This document shows, one piece after another, positions 42,491 to 53,995 of a stretch of 64,000 nt of DNA. Every line of letters starts with the position of its first letter. Position 1 is the stretch's first letter. Below the pieces are notes generated by a model, which saw only the letters and a program-made list of their open reading frames with translations, ran no database searches and had not been told where the DNA came from. Source of the DNA: Okapia johnstoni (lineage: Eukaryota > Chordata > Mammalia > Artiodactyla > Giraffidae); NCBI GenBank assembly GCA_024291935.2, contig CM044321.1, positions 58,708,985-58,772,984 on the forward strand. The letters are read 5' to 3'. The translations under genes were made by a program, and so were the position numbers.

Positions 42491-43226
42491 CATCATTCCT
42501 AGAAACTTGCCTGAGATACACACCCCTGGACATTCTTCAGCCTTCGGGAACATGTGTCTGAAGCCAGTGCCAACAGTGTCAGCTGGATGAGCATGGTTAA
42601 GTGGCTAAGGCAGCTGGAAATTAACACTATGTTACATTTCCCTTTAAACTCCTCCCCTTGTAAAGAAGTAAAGTCAGAGCAGAGAACTGGATGGATTTGC
42701 CCTTAGTTGCAGGATCAAGCAGTCGAGTAAATGGAAGGAGAATAATTGTACGTGTTAAAGGCTGTCCACATATGCCAAACTGTGGTCTTTTAAAAATATA
42801 TACATATATTGCACAGAGTTTGGCATTATAAAATGGATCTTGTAAGTACCATAGTCTTTTATCCAGAATATTATTAAGAACTTTTTATTAAAAATTAAGA
42901 TGCCTTAGAAACCACATAAAAATTTAAAAGGCTGTTCAAGGGCATCTCAGGAGAGAAGGCAGAATTCTCAAACAGTTGGAGAGCTCTGCAGAGGGACTCT
43001 CCACTCAGCCAGTTTGTCCCCATACTGGCCCAGGGCAGCCATTCACCACCTTGTTTTTGGTTATTTCAGCTGCTGTTAGGCATTCGCCTTTACACACACC
43101 TGCATCAGAGCAAGCAGAGCTCTGCGTGTTCCTGTGAGCTGTGGACACAGACCCCCCCAGCCCCGTGTTGCACCCCTGTCTGACCTCACCTAGCTCTCCT
43201 GCAGTTTTCTGTGTTTTGTGTGAATA
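42491..43226. other. No recognised gene
   Basis: Unique sequence with a TA-rich tract at 42795-42812. Confidence 0.5.
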
Positions 43227-43495
43227 GGAAATGGCAACCCACTCCAGTGTTCTTACCAGGAGAATCCCAGGGACAGAGGAGCCTGGTGGGCTGCCGTCCA
43301 TGGGGTCGCTGAGAGTCGGACACGACTGAGCGGCTTCACTTTCACTTTTCACTTTCATGCATTGGAGAAGGAAATGGTAACCCACTCCAGTGTTCTTGCC
43401 TGGAGAATCTCAGGGACAGAGGAGCCTGGTGGGCTGCCGTCTATGGGGTCGCACAGAGTCGGGCACGACTGAAGCGACTTAGCAGCAGCAGCAGC
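43227..43495 (+). mobile_element. BOVA2 SINE (dimeric BovA)
   Basis: Two BovA units with the CACTTTCACTTTTCACTTTC linker and a GCAGCAGCAGCAG tail. The 126-codon minus-strand frame at 43005-43385 largely overlaps it. Confidence 0.93.
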
Positions 43496-44158
43496 TTCTA
43501 CATTGTCAACTTAAGTACAGAATCAGCCTCCTGTTAATTCATCAGTGCAGTTTTCTTTGTTCAGCTCGGCTCAGCACAAGTTGGGGCCACTTTGTTTTGC
43601 TGGCCTCAAGCAATCTACCCTCCGATCCCCTTTTCTTACCTACCAACATAGGGACAGTCTTTCTAAGTTTTTCCTGGACCAACAGACCCTTCTCACATCC
43701 AAGAAACCCTTCGCTTTTCTAGGACGCTGGAATTTGGCTAAGTCTTATATCCCTCCCCACCTTTGCTCATTCTACTTACCCTCTTCCTGGGTTCCTCACC
43801 CAGCTCCTATCTTTCCAGCTTTTGTTTTTCTCTGAGTGAAGAGCACTCACTGTTTGGTCTACTGTAACCCCTTAAATTCCCTCTTCTTGACTGCTCTTCC
43901 ATATCTCTTTGTATTTCTCTAATTCTAACAGCAAACTTGCAGACTCAGGTTGTAAAGGCATATATTTCCCTCCTTCATTTCCATGTGATCCCTTGGATTT
44001 GCCTTACTATTAGCTCTTTGATTGAAGACCTGAAAACCCCGAGTTTGCCCTTTCCTGAGATTCTCTTTCTTGCTTATGGAAAAACAGTAGAAGCTGACTT
44101 TTCTGGCCTTCTGCTATTGTTCTTTCATGCAGGAAATATTTACAGACTCCCTCCTTTT
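43496..44158. other. No recognised gene
   Basis: Pyrimidine-rich unique sequence. Frames at 43545-43835 and 43937-44221 have no recognisable domain. Confidence 0.45.
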
Positions 44159-44335
44159 TTTATTTTAAAATTTTTAAAAAATTTGGCTGTGCTGGGTCTT
44201 TGTTGCAGCATGTGGGCTTAGTTGCCTTGAAGCATGTGGAATCTTAATTTCCCTACCAGGAATCGAACTCTTGTCTGCTGCATTGGAAGAGAGATTCTTA
44301 ACCACTGGACCACCACCACTAGGGATGTCCCTGGA
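44159..44335 (-). mobile_element. CHR-type SINE, internally deleted
   Basis: Antisense cetartiodactyl tRNA-derived SINE: TTTGGCTGTGCTGGGTCTTT, then a jump to GAATCGAACTCTTGTCTGCT and TTCTTAACCACTGGACCACC. The middle is lost. Confidence 0.75.
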
Positions 44336-44830
44336 GTCACTTCTTTATGCAAGAGTGTCCTCGGTGCTGGGAATACAGAGGTCCTGTCCAGAAGGGGTTT
44401 GCCTGCTAGGGTGGAAGATACACGTAATGACACAACCTACCCTCTGTTGAATACCTTTATGCTAGGGTAGAGTTGGAGGAGGGTTGTATGGGATGTCCCA
44501 TTCCACTTAGAGACTAGACAGTCTAATTCAGCAAGGGTTGGGGTGTCAGGGAAAGTGTTACCCAAAAGTCTTCATTGAACTGAATTCTGAAGCATGATGA
44601 GGTGTTCACCAGGCAGTCAGCCAGGGCCTTCATGGTGGAGGGAGCAGCACAGGCAAAGGCTCAGGAAGAAGTGCGAAAGAGAATTGATGATGTTCGAGCT
44701 GTTTATGAGCCTTGTCCAACATCAGAATAGTCTTGCCTTTCTGCATTTCTTGCCAGCCCTGAGAGCAGAATGTGCTTTTAGTGGGTTATCAGGAGAGGTC
44801 AAAGCCTGTATAGCTGATGTGAGGGGCTGG
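44336..44830 (-). mobile_element. L2 LINE, antisense
   Basis: 'ggtgctgggaatacagaggt', GGTGTTCACCAGGCAGTCAG, 'agcagcacaggcaaaggctc' and 'ggagaggtcaaagcctgtat' are spaced as in antisense L2. Confidence 0.55.
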
Positions 44831-45864
44831 GGTGGAGATGGATGAATCACTTGAAAGTTTTGTGTGCTAAGACAAGGCTCTTAAAGGAGCCCTGGGTTTT
44901 TGCAGAGGAGAAAGTGCTTAAAGGCAGATTTTTGCAGCCAGCAGTCAGCCAGTAAAAGGTTCCACTGGGGCCAGTACTGGGCCATTTTGGCAGCCCTCTT
45001 TATTAGGCTTGGGGCCCTTTGACTGTCCAGTACCTTTGTGACTCTCCTTTCAAGTGCCTGTGAAAATATAGAGCCTTTTAGCATTTGAATGTGATTTCAA
45101 TTGATTTTTAATTTTTAATAAAACTTTTAATAAAGTTCTGGTTTCAGAGCCACAGGGATCAAAAGATTCCATTTAATAGGGAGTCCGACATTATAGTACT
45201 GGGAGATAGATGGGTTTAACAAGCCTGTGGTACATCTCTTCAAATAAGTGAAGTAAATGGTTCTATTGGAATGGGAAGAAAGGGAGGGTGCCTACATACA
45301 TGCATATATCTTTTTATTTTTTTGTGCAGCCAGTAATTTCACTCTTTGGAAGTAATTGTAGAGCTTCTGGCATCTTTGACTAATACCCTTTGCATGTAAT
45401 AGTTACACGACTCCAAAGACAGTACAGACATCTGAGCCAAACATTTTTCTCTTTCGTTTGCAAGAATTGAACTGACAGATATACCTGTCTCTTTTGGTTC
45501 CAAGAAAATGTCTTGTTAGAAATGTGTGAAAATATATTATATGACAGTCGCTGAAAATGTTTCAGATGCAGCAATAAATTGATTGTGGTTTTGGGGACCA
45601 GATGTGCACCATGTTTAGAATTTATTGTGCGTCTCCATATTCCAGCTCTGTGCTTAAGTAAACAGAAAGAAGTACTTGGCTTTTCAGTGGAACTCCTTGT
45701 GTGAATGGATGGCATTTTTTTTCCCATTTAGTGATGAGAAATGATAGAAATCATGTAAAATGGAAATACTCACTCTCTTTACACCCACTGCGTAATTGGT
45801 AAGACTCAAATTGTTTTGTTCTGACTCCTGCGGTCAACAGTGAGACTTTACCAGCAAATGTGGC
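44831..45864. other. No recognised gene
   Basis: Unique sequence with an AT-rich 45095-45140. The 115-codon minus frame at 45380-45727 shows no known motif. Confidence 0.45.
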
Positions 45865-46049
45865 TGTTGTTGTTTAGTTGCTAAGTCATGTTCTGCTCTT
45901 TTGTGACCCCTGTCCATGGGATTTTCCAGGCAAGAATACTGGAGTTGGGTGCCATTTCCCACTCCAGGGGATCTTCCTGACCCAGAGACTGAAGCTGCAC
46001 CTCTTGCATTGCAGGTGGATTCTTTATTGCTGAGCAGCTGGGGAAGCCC
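45865..46049 (-). mobile_element. Bov-tA SINE with an internal deletion
   Basis: Starts TGTTGTTGTTTAGTTGCTAA. The block between GTGACCCC and TGTCCATGGG is deleted. It ends GCAGCTGGGGAAGCCC. Confidence 0.88.
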
Positions 46050-46453
46050 TAACTATATAGCACTTTTGAGCTCACAAACAAACTAAAGAAATGTACTTCC
46101 TATCTTACGATAGTATTTTAGATCCTGTCTTGTGATTGAATGTGTGATAGGACCTAATCAGGACTCGGTTAGTTAGAAAGGCTGAAGGGGACATCTGTTT
46201 GTTGCGTATCCCTGCAAGACTCAAAGCAGCCCTTGTTCAAGGTGTTAGAGACAGGACATTTGATTTTCCATCTGTGTCCTATAAATTATCTTTCTCATAT
46301 GGAAATGGTCTGTGCGTTGTGACTGGTCTGCTATTTTATGCTTTCTCATTTTCCACTTCAAGCTAGAGATATGTCTTATTTCCTCACCAACTGAGATTAT
46401 GTTTCCAGCTTTTTGTTAATTCTAGGCATTTCAACAATTGCTACTGATCAGAC
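46050..46453. other. No recognised gene
   Basis: Unique sequence. Confidence 0.5.
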
Positions 46454-46664
46454 CCCTAGTGCCTGGCACAGTTGGTAAAGAATCCACCTGCCAATGTAGG
46501 AGACATAGGAGATGCAGCTTTGATCCCTGGGTCAGGAATATGCCCTGGAGGGGGAAATGGCAACCCACTGCAGTATTCTTGCTTGGAAAATCCCAAGGAC
46601 AGAGGAGCCTGGCAGGTTACAGTCCATGGAGTCACAGAGAGTCAGACACAGCTGAATGTATGCA

Positions 46665-46695
<31 letters not shown>

Positions 46696-46701
46696 CCTAG
46701 T
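46454..46701 (+). mobile_element. Bov-tA SINE with (CA)n tail
   Basis: The SINE begins at about 46461 (GCCTGGCACAGTTGG) and its tail has grown into GTGCGCGCGCG(CA)n at 46667-46694. CCCTAGT at 46454-46460 and 46695-46701 is a likely 7-bp target-site duplication. Confidence 0.85.
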
Positions 46702-46823
46702 CACTGTGCTAGGCAACCAGTAGATCTGGGAACTGGTGTAGGACCTGGTCACACACACACACACACCCCCTAGTCACTGTGCTAGGCAACCAGTAGATCT
46801 GGCAACTGGTGTAGGACCTGGTC
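46697..46823. repeat. Tandem duplication, 73-bp period
   Basis: A 54-bp block (CTAGTCACTGTGCTAGGCAA through GGACCTGGTC) at 46697-46750 is repeated at 46770-46823 with one difference (TGGGAA versus TGGCAA). A second CA tract separates the copies. Confidence 0.93.
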
Positions 46824-46920
46824 TTGACCTCAGGAGAGCCCTAAGAGGGTTCATGAAGATCAGGAAGGAGGAGAGCTTCACATTTGAGACCTCATTTAAT
46901 GCATGGCAACCCTCAACTTT

Positions 46921-47120
46921 AGGCTCCCCTGGTGGCCCAGTCGGTAAAGAATTCACCTGCTATGCAGGAGACCCAGGTTTGATCCCCAGGTGAGGAAGAT
47001 CCCCTGGAGAAGGAAATGGCAACCCAGTATTCTTGCCTGAGAAATCCCATGGACAGAGGAGCCTGGCAGGCTGCAGTCCATGGGGTCGGAACAGTACAAC
47101 ATGACTTAGCAACTAAGCTG
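46921..47120 (+). mobile_element. Bov-tA SINE
   Basis: Sense copy starting AGGCTCCCCTGGTGGCCC. Eight bases are missing within GGCAACCCAGTATTCTTGCC. It ends ATGACTTAGCAACTAAGC. Confidence 0.92.
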
Positions 47121-47176
47121 CCACCAACCTTCAGTGTTGCTGAGGGCTGTTTATTTCCTCATTTTACAAATAATAT

Positions 47177-47309
47177 AACTAGACCTGGGGCTTCCCTGGT
47201 GGCTCAGTGGTAAAGTATCCACCTGCCAATACAGGAGACATGGGTTCAATCCCTGATCCAGAAGATCCCACACGAGAATTAAAAAAAAACGAAACAAAAA
47301 ACTAGACCT
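47177..47309 (+). mobile_element. Short tRNA-derived SINE with target-site duplication
   Basis: The 113-bp element (47187-47299) keeps only the tRNA-like head and an A-rich tail. AACTAGACCT flanks it at 47177-47186 and 47300-47309. The A box TGGCTCAGTGG is at 47200-47210 and the B box GGTTCAATCCC at 47243-47253; both are intact. CTGATCCAGAAGATCCCACA suggests CHR-type descent rather than Bov-tA. Confidence 0.85.
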
Positions 47310-48519
47310 CTCTGAGCTCAAAAATTAAGCTCCTGAGCCAGAAGATGCTGGACTTTAGAGCCCACACCTTCCTTCTAGCTCACTGGCTGGCTGGTTAAAG
47401 AGTCAAGACATAACAGTGACTACCAGGCTAGAAAAATTTTGAATAAGGCCGATAAAGATGCTATAGAAATAAAATATCATGTGGATTAGAGAAGGATAAC
47501 TGTGAACCCAATAGTCAGTGAAAGCTTCCTGGAGGATCATCTGAGTTGTGATGGGAAGCCTGAAAAGATGAGTGTGGAAATCATGGATACAAAAGTATTT
47601 AGGGGATGAGCTTGTCGTGGTGTTGACAAGCCTTATCAGATAGGTGCGGTGGGCATACAGGAAAGGTGTAGGATGAGGGCAGATGAAAAAGGACCCTGGA
47701 TACAAGGGTCCCTGGAGGTGTTTAGACCCTTCTAAGAAACTCTGTACGTGTGCACATTTTTAACCTAGAGAAGGTTTTAAAATGTGGGGGAAAATGCCAT
47801 TTAACTAAAAACTGCAGCATTTGGGGACTGTAAAACGTTAAATTTTCCCTTTGCATCAAGAAAAAAAGTAGTGTTTAACAATGAAGAGAATGTCACTTTT
47901 TTTTTCCCCCAACCAGGGAATAAAATAAGTCAACCTCTTTGCTGAATTGAAAGTGTCTGAGAATTGTTGGCAAAGTGAGCAAATTTTCTTCAAGTCTCAG
48001 TGGGAGAAGGAGGAAACTGGAGAGGGGGCAAGGGGGCCCAAGAAGGAGGACAGGGGTGCAGACCACCGTGGTCTGGCAGTTCTTCTGATGTCCTGGGGAT
48101 GCCTGAACACTAGGAGGCAGACAAAAATATTAATATAAAAGAAAGAAAATCCAGGGGGAAAGGCTGATGAGCCCAGGGAACTGCAGGGAGTGCATGGGTC
48201 TACTCTGTGGACCTGGGGGAGAACTGGCATTTGGGAGGAGCTTATTTTCTCTCTGAGAACATATGACTTTCTACATGTTTCCAACAAATATTTTTTTGTG
48301 GCCAGGCACTGTAGCACAAAGCCCCTGTTTTCTGTTTATATAAAGATACAGGGCAATATTTTGTACAAATTTAAAAATGATTATGACATATGATTTTATA
48401 ATTGGGCAGAAGAAAAAGAATCTAAGACATAATAGGTGACCTCAGGGTCCCTTTGTAGTAGTCATGGATGCCTATCTATTGGTAAGAACCCTGTTTCAAA
48501 TAGGTAATCTAAATTTAAG
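47310..48519. other. No gene; weak L2-like piece
   Basis: 47480-47560 ('gtcagtgaaagcttcctgga') resembles antisense L2. 47990-48060 is purine-rich. The remainder is unique. Confidence 0.4.
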
Positions 48520-48971
48520 AGAGACGGATGAAACTGGAGCCCATTATACAGAGTGAAGTAAGCCAGAAAGAAAAACACCAATACAGTATACTAATGCATA
48601 TATATGGAATTTGAAAGATGTAATGATAACCCTATATGCGAGACAGAATAAGAGGCACAGATGCATAGAACAGTCTTATGGACTCTGAGGGAGAAGGTGA
48701 GGGTGGGACGTTCTGGGACAATAGCATTGAAACATGTATATTATCATATGTGAAACAGAACACCATTCCAGGTTCGATGCATGAGACAAATGCTCAGGGC
48801 TGGGGCAATGGGATGACCCAGAGGGGTGGGATGGGGAGGAAGGTGGGAGGGAGGTTCAGGATGGGGAACACATGTAAACCCATGGCTGATTCATGTCAAT
48901 GTGTGGCAAAAACCACTACAATATTGTAAAGTAATCAGCCCCCAATTAAAATAAATAAATTTATTAAAAAA
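48520..48971 (+). mobile_element. L1 3' end of ruminant type
   Basis: 'gagtgaagtaagccagaaag', 'catgagacaaatgctcaggg', 'gggtgggatggggaggaagg' and 'tgtcaatgtgtggcaaaaac' are characteristic of young ruminant L1 3' UTRs. It ends ATAAATAAATTTATTAAAAA. It is less diverged than the other L1 pieces here. Confidence 0.85.
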
Positions 48972-49035
48972 ATAAAAGAGGAAATCAATAATGCAAAAAT
49001 AAATAAATAAAAGAGGAAATCAATAATGCAAAAAA
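48972..49035. repeat. 35-bp tandem duplication in the L1 tail
   Basis: ATAAAAGAGGAAATCAATAA plus TGCAAAAA starts at 48972 and again at 49007, with AAATAAATA spacers. Confidence 0.9.
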
Positions 49036-49817
49036 AATAAAAAATAAAACTTACTTTATCAAGTTAAAAAAAAAAGAGAGAGAAAGGGTCACACTGAATT
49101 CACACCTGCATTTTTCTGGTGGTTTGAAAGAAAGTGAAGGAATTTCATCAAGTGTTTGAAGATGATATGAAATTTGCAGTGTATATGCAATCACTTATGT
49201 GATGGAAGATTGGCTAAATGTTGGGGATAAAAAGAGGAAGTCCAGAAAGCTTGTTTTCTATCGAGAGAGGCAGAGAAATATATATACAAAGTGATTTGTG
49301 CTATACTACAGACTGGTGGAAATATATTAATAGAAGAAGAGTGATTCACACAGTCTGGGTAGATCAGGGAAGGCACTATTGATGACAGTTGAGTGGGTTT
49401 TGCAATATTGATAGGAGTTCAGGTGAAGAGAAGTGAAGTAAAGGAGAATGGTGGGGAGCAACATAATCAGAGAAATACACAAATTAAAACTCAAGCATGC
49501 TAAAGTGTACCATCTACTTAGAGAACTAACAACAAGGCAACAAGGTTTATACATGATGTATAGGAAGGAAGGAATGATAGGAAATGGGCTGTAGGAATAG
49601 ATTAGAGACAAATGGCAACAACCTTAAGTACGTTGCTGATAAGTTTGAACTTTGTTCCTTAGACTAGTGGTTTTTCAGGCTTTTTGTTTGTTTGGTTTTG
49701 TTTATTGGGTGGAGTTCTCTGTCTCTTTCTCAATGCTAGTTGTGCAAGATGCCCTAGAAAAAAAAGGGTTCTATGGTCTTAACTTTGGAAGAGATGCTAT
49801 AAATATGCATCCTTTCT
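49036..49817. other. No gene; weak L2-like piece
   Basis: 49350-49450 ('gtagatcagggaaggcacta') may be antisense L2. The rest is unique. Confidence 0.4.
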
Positions 49818-50620
49818 CTTCAGTCAGTTCAGTTGCTCAGTCCTGTCTGACTCTTTGTGACCCCATGGACCACAGCACACCAGGCTTCCCTGTCCATCAC
49901 CAACTCCCAGAGCTTACTCAAACTCATGTCCATCGAGTTGGTGATGCCATCCAACCATCTCATCCTCTGCCATCCCCTTTTCCTTCCACCTTCAATTTTT
50001 CCCAGCATCAGGGTCTTTTCAAATGAGTCAGTTCTTCGCATCAGGTGACCAAAGTATTGGAGTTTCAATTTCGGCATCAGTCCTTCCAATGAATATTCAG
50101 GACTGATTTCCTTTAGGATGGACTGGTTGGATCTCCTTGCAGTCCAAGGGACTCTCAAGCATCTTCTCCAACACCACAGTTCAAAAGCATCAATCCCTCG
50201 GCACTCAGCTTTCTTTATAGTCCACCTCTCACATCCATACATGACTACTGGAAAAACCATAGCCTTGACTAGATGGACCTTTGTTGGAAAAGTAATGCCT
50301 CTGCTTTTTAATATGCTGTCTAGGTTGGTCATAGCTTTTCTTCCAAGGAGCAAGTGTCTCTTAATTTCATGGCTGCAGTCACCATCTGTAGTGATTTTGG
50401 AGCCCCTAAAAGTAAAGTCTCTCACTGTTTCCATTGCTTCCCCATCTATTTGCCATGAAGTGATGGGACTGGATGACATGATCTTAGTTTTCTGAATGTT
50501 GAGTTTTAAGCCAACTTTTTCACTCTCCTTTTTCACTTTCATCAAGAGACTCTTTAGGTTCTTCTTCGCTTCCTGCCATAAAGAGTGGTGTCATCTGCAT
50601 ATCTGAGGTTATTGATATTG
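49818..50620 (-). mobile_element. BovB LINE 3' part, antisense
   Basis: About 800 bases, from CAGTTGCTCAGTCCTGTCTG to ATATCTGAGGTTATTGATAT. It covers the end of the RT region and the C-terminus. The clean truncation point lies just past the YADD motif region. It has the KRH/GRKAM variant set shared with the copy at 61647-62830. Confidence 0.92.
49829..50545 (-). pseudogene. BovB C-terminal region, 238 codons open
   Basis: The longest intact BovB C-terminal frame in the window, on the minus strand. It includes [12 protein letters not shown] near the start, [20 protein letters not shown] (about residues 60-79), [14 protein letters not shown], then [20 protein letters not shown] and a C-terminus with [15 protein letters not shown]. 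This part lies downstream of the RT catalytic core; its role in BovB is not well defined. Both the YADD motif and the endonuclease lie outside the surviving piece, so it cannot mobilise. The apparent ATG is an internal Met. Confidence 0.85.
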
Positions 50621-51700
50621 ATATTGAGAAAATATCAGTAACCTCAAATATCTTTCCTCTCGGATATGCACAATATTTTCATCACACTAATGCATTTTAG
50701 CATTGCTAAAAGCTAGATATGCTTAAATAACAAGCTCTGAGAATTCCTGAGAAAGCAACACAACCAAATGGTCTAACTCTGTTTTAACCATTGCTTCCCA
50801 TTTATATTACCAGAAGGTCCCCTTTTTGTGTAATACCTTCTCAGATTGGTATACCTGAAACTAATATCCCCCAACCTAGACTGGGAAATTACACTGGGGA
50901 ACCACTGAGACTATTTTTTAGCAGGAGGGGGATTTAATCTGGAATACACTGGAAGAAGGGAACTGGTGCCACCGTGGAGGCTGGAAGGGTGGTAGACCCC
51001 ACACTGGGACACAATGCAGAAAACTGAACCTAGTCCTAGTAAGTTCTATGTCATAAGAACCTACTTTGCACTGTAATTTCCATCTCCTCCACTGACCTGT
51101 GACCTCCTTGTATCAGTTATTTTGCAGCATCCCATGCCCAGTACACAGTAGAATGAAAATAAATCTATGTTAAAGGAGTCAAGAGAAGAGTGAGCTACAG
51201 TAGTTGTTAAGAAATGTTGTTTAGTTAAGGTATGAGCCTCTTAGGGAAGCTTAGAAAAGGTGATATCTTTGAGACTAGAAAATAAAAAGAAAATGCCTAA
51301 GTCAGATTTAGACATAACTCTTAACTTCTAATATTGACTTGATAAAGCAGTATGACTATTTTTTTCTTAGTTTTTATTAAATGTGGTATTTCATGTGGAT
51401 GTATTTTCTGTAAACCACCAATTAGTTCTTTTGTCTACATTAAGATGTTTTTCCTATTATTATGAGACAATAAAATACAAAAGGGAAAGTGTTATTTGAT
51501 ATTTTTACAAAGATGGAGAAGTATCTTAAGGAGGATAAATTATGAGACTTTTGGTGTGGACTGACAGTTACTTAAGCAGGTAAAAAGACAAGTTTTCTTA
51601 ATGTTTATCACAACTTTTATAGAAAAGGTGAAACAAGGAAAGAGCGCACATCTTCATTTGCAATTTACTTTCTCCCAGATTTCACAATGTGAGACTTACT
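50621..51700. other. Unique sequence, no gene
   Basis: Nothing recognised beyond A/T-rich tracts. Confidence 0.5.
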
Positions 51701-52038
51701 CTAAAGGCAAACGTCTTTTTTAAATTTAATTAACTTATTTAAGTATTCACTATTTACTTTTGACTGTACTGGGTCTTCATTACTGCACGGGCTTTTCTCT
51801 ATTTGTGGTGCATGGGTTTCTCATTGTGGCAGCTTCTCTTGCTGTGGAGCATGGAGTCTAAGGTGTGCAGGCTTCAGTAGTTGGGGCATGTGGCTCAGTA
51901 TTTGTGGCTTCTGGGTTCTAGAACAAAAGCTAAATAGTTGTGCCACACAGACTCAGTTGTTCTTTGGCATGCCTGTGTCTCCTGCTTGGCAGACAGATTC
52001 TTTACCACTGTACCACCAAAGAAGCCCCTAAAGGCAAA
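51701..52038 (-). mobile_element. CHR SINE, near full length, 11-bp duplication
   Basis: CTAAAGGCAAA flanks at 51701-51711 and 52028-52038. Between them is an antisense CHR SINE: a TTTAATTAACTTATTTAAG tail, TGACTGTACTGGGTCTTCAT, CTTCAGTAGTTGGGGCATGT and a tRNA-like end TTTACCACTGTACCACC. It is moderately diverged, consistent with an older cetartiodactyl insertion. Confidence 0.88.
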
Positions 52039-53760
52039 TCTTAAACAAAGCTAGGTAAGTGGTTCATCACATATCATCACTATTTTCACATGTGAGATGG
52101 TAGAATCACAGAGCCATCAATTTAGCTAAAGATGAGGTATGCCACTGCAGCTTGGCCAACATCATTTAGAGGAAATGGATAGTGAAATCAAGGCCTATGG
52201 CCAGAAAAAAAGCTCTCTGTGGCTATAGGGTCCTCATGTATTGTGGTAGGGCAATATTTTGAAATATCAATTGAGGATTTTTCTAGTTTTCCCTGAGGTT
52301 GCTTGATTTTGGCTTCCATTTAGTAACTAAGCTGGTCTAGTTTTATTGCCTTAGGGAAGATAGATCATAGGGCAAGCACAAGATATGAAGTCAATCTCGG
52401 TTTTGGGGTTCTAAAATCCTAGCTCCCTCAGAAGAGAGAAGAACGTCAAGGCATGAGCAATTGATGAGCCAGAATATCACAGGACTGAGGGTCAGCTGCC
52501 CACCTGGAGGGAGACAGGAGTCCATGGATCAGGAAGCATTAGGGAGTTGAGGGGGGATGGCATTTGGAATCTTTGGTGTGGAAAACTCCTGAGAAAGAAG
52601 ACCGGTATCCAGCCGTTACTCAGGTCAAGCCCTGGGAAGGTGTCACTACAGAGCCTCAAGATAGATCTGTGGGAACTGGATGCACACAGGATGTGCACTT
52701 TGCTGGTGGTGCTCAGAGGAGAATTGAATGTGTGGGAGGAAACACCTGAGCATTAGCTTCCCATGGCCCGGTGTGATGGGAAGAATGACTCTCTGAGCCA
52801 AGTGGATGGGTTCTTGGATGACCTCACAGTGTTTCTCTGCCCAGCATGCCGTGGAGTGGTAAGTGAATTCTGGGCACAAGGGAGGAGCACAGGAGAAGCA
52901 AGAGCAGAAGCATAGATGGGAATGTGGGCTGGGAAGCAGTGAGCTTGCTGAATGATAACCAGGGCCAGGCATCTCAGAGATGCCACTGTGGATAGCTAGT
53001 GATGATGACTGGAACTCGAGGTCCACCACCTGCATTGCTGTCTCCTTGTTACTACTCAGCACCCCCTAGAATTCTGAAATGAGTGGACTGAGCTTCTGCC
53101 ACCCCTTCAGCAAGGGCTCTCAAAACAGAAATTCAGTTGTGTAGAAAAATAAAGTCACATTTCTTACACACATGAATCTGGGGAGCAGAATTCAAGTCTG
53201 CTTTTTGTATAATAAGGAAAAATTCCATTTGATAATGTCTAGTCAAGAATGGGCACTTCTCTGTCCTGCAAAGATCAGAATGCCCTTAAACTCAGATCAA
53301 TACAAAGAAGGGTTTGTTGAAAGGATACACAAAAATCTCTTAGAAACCAAGGGCAGAGAAGTATAGCTGGGTCCTTGAAAAGTGGAAAATGAAGGTTTTT
53401 TTTTTCTTAAACTGTCTCTAAGCACTCATGTCTCTCTGAGTGCCCTTCCCCTCTCTTTTAATTTCTTGCTTTGCATGCCATGCCCCTACCCCCGCAACCT
53501 GGGCAATCTGTGTTGGCCCCATCTCAGATCTCTTACTAAGTTACCTACTAAGGAGTTCACAGTTCAGTGTCTACACAGCATGAATCTGATTGACTCTCCT
53601 TGGTCAGGTTTCTACTGTTGGTCCAATCACTGGCTGGCTATTAGTGAAGAATCACAAGCCAAATTCAGAGCATCAAGGGCAGGAATGCCATATCAGATAT
53701 TCATGGTGATCAGAAGGAAGTTATCTTGTCAACTTGGGTTGTTCCTGGTTAGTATGGTGG
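52039..53760. other. Unique sequence, about 1.7 kb, no gene
   Basis: Several overlapping frames of 60-140 codons occur on both strands at 52490-53765, but none has a recognisable domain, and their codon content does not look selected. Confidence 0.5.
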
Positions 53761-53761
53761 T

Positions 53762-53995
53762 TTAGAGGATGTGCTTTGATGTCCAACAGACTGCATTCAA
53801 ATCTCAACTCTACTTATAAAATGCAGTACTGGTAAAATTACTTGATTTCTCCAAGTCTTGGTGTCTTCATTATTAAAATGGGAATGATCATTTTTATCCT
53901 ACAGTGGTTCTTATAAGGATTACAAGATCCAGTTCATTTAAGGAATTCAGTCTGGTATCTGGTGCTCCATAAATACCCTGTAAGTTCCAGATATC
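53762..53995 (+). repeat. MIR SINE, sense
   Basis: GACTGCATTCAAATCTCAAC, 'aaattacttgatttctccaa', CTTCATTATTAAAATGGGAA and 'ggtgctccataaatacc' follow the complete MIR order. Confidence 0.8.

Noticed and set aside
43005..43385. 126-codon minus-strand gene
   Set aside because: It overlaps the BOVA2 SINE, whose antisense translation gives the familiar SDPMDGSPPGSSVPGIL peptide.
52490..53765. A multi-exon gene
   Set aside because: Frames overlap on both strands, have no domains and show no consistent splice signals or coding bias that I can see.
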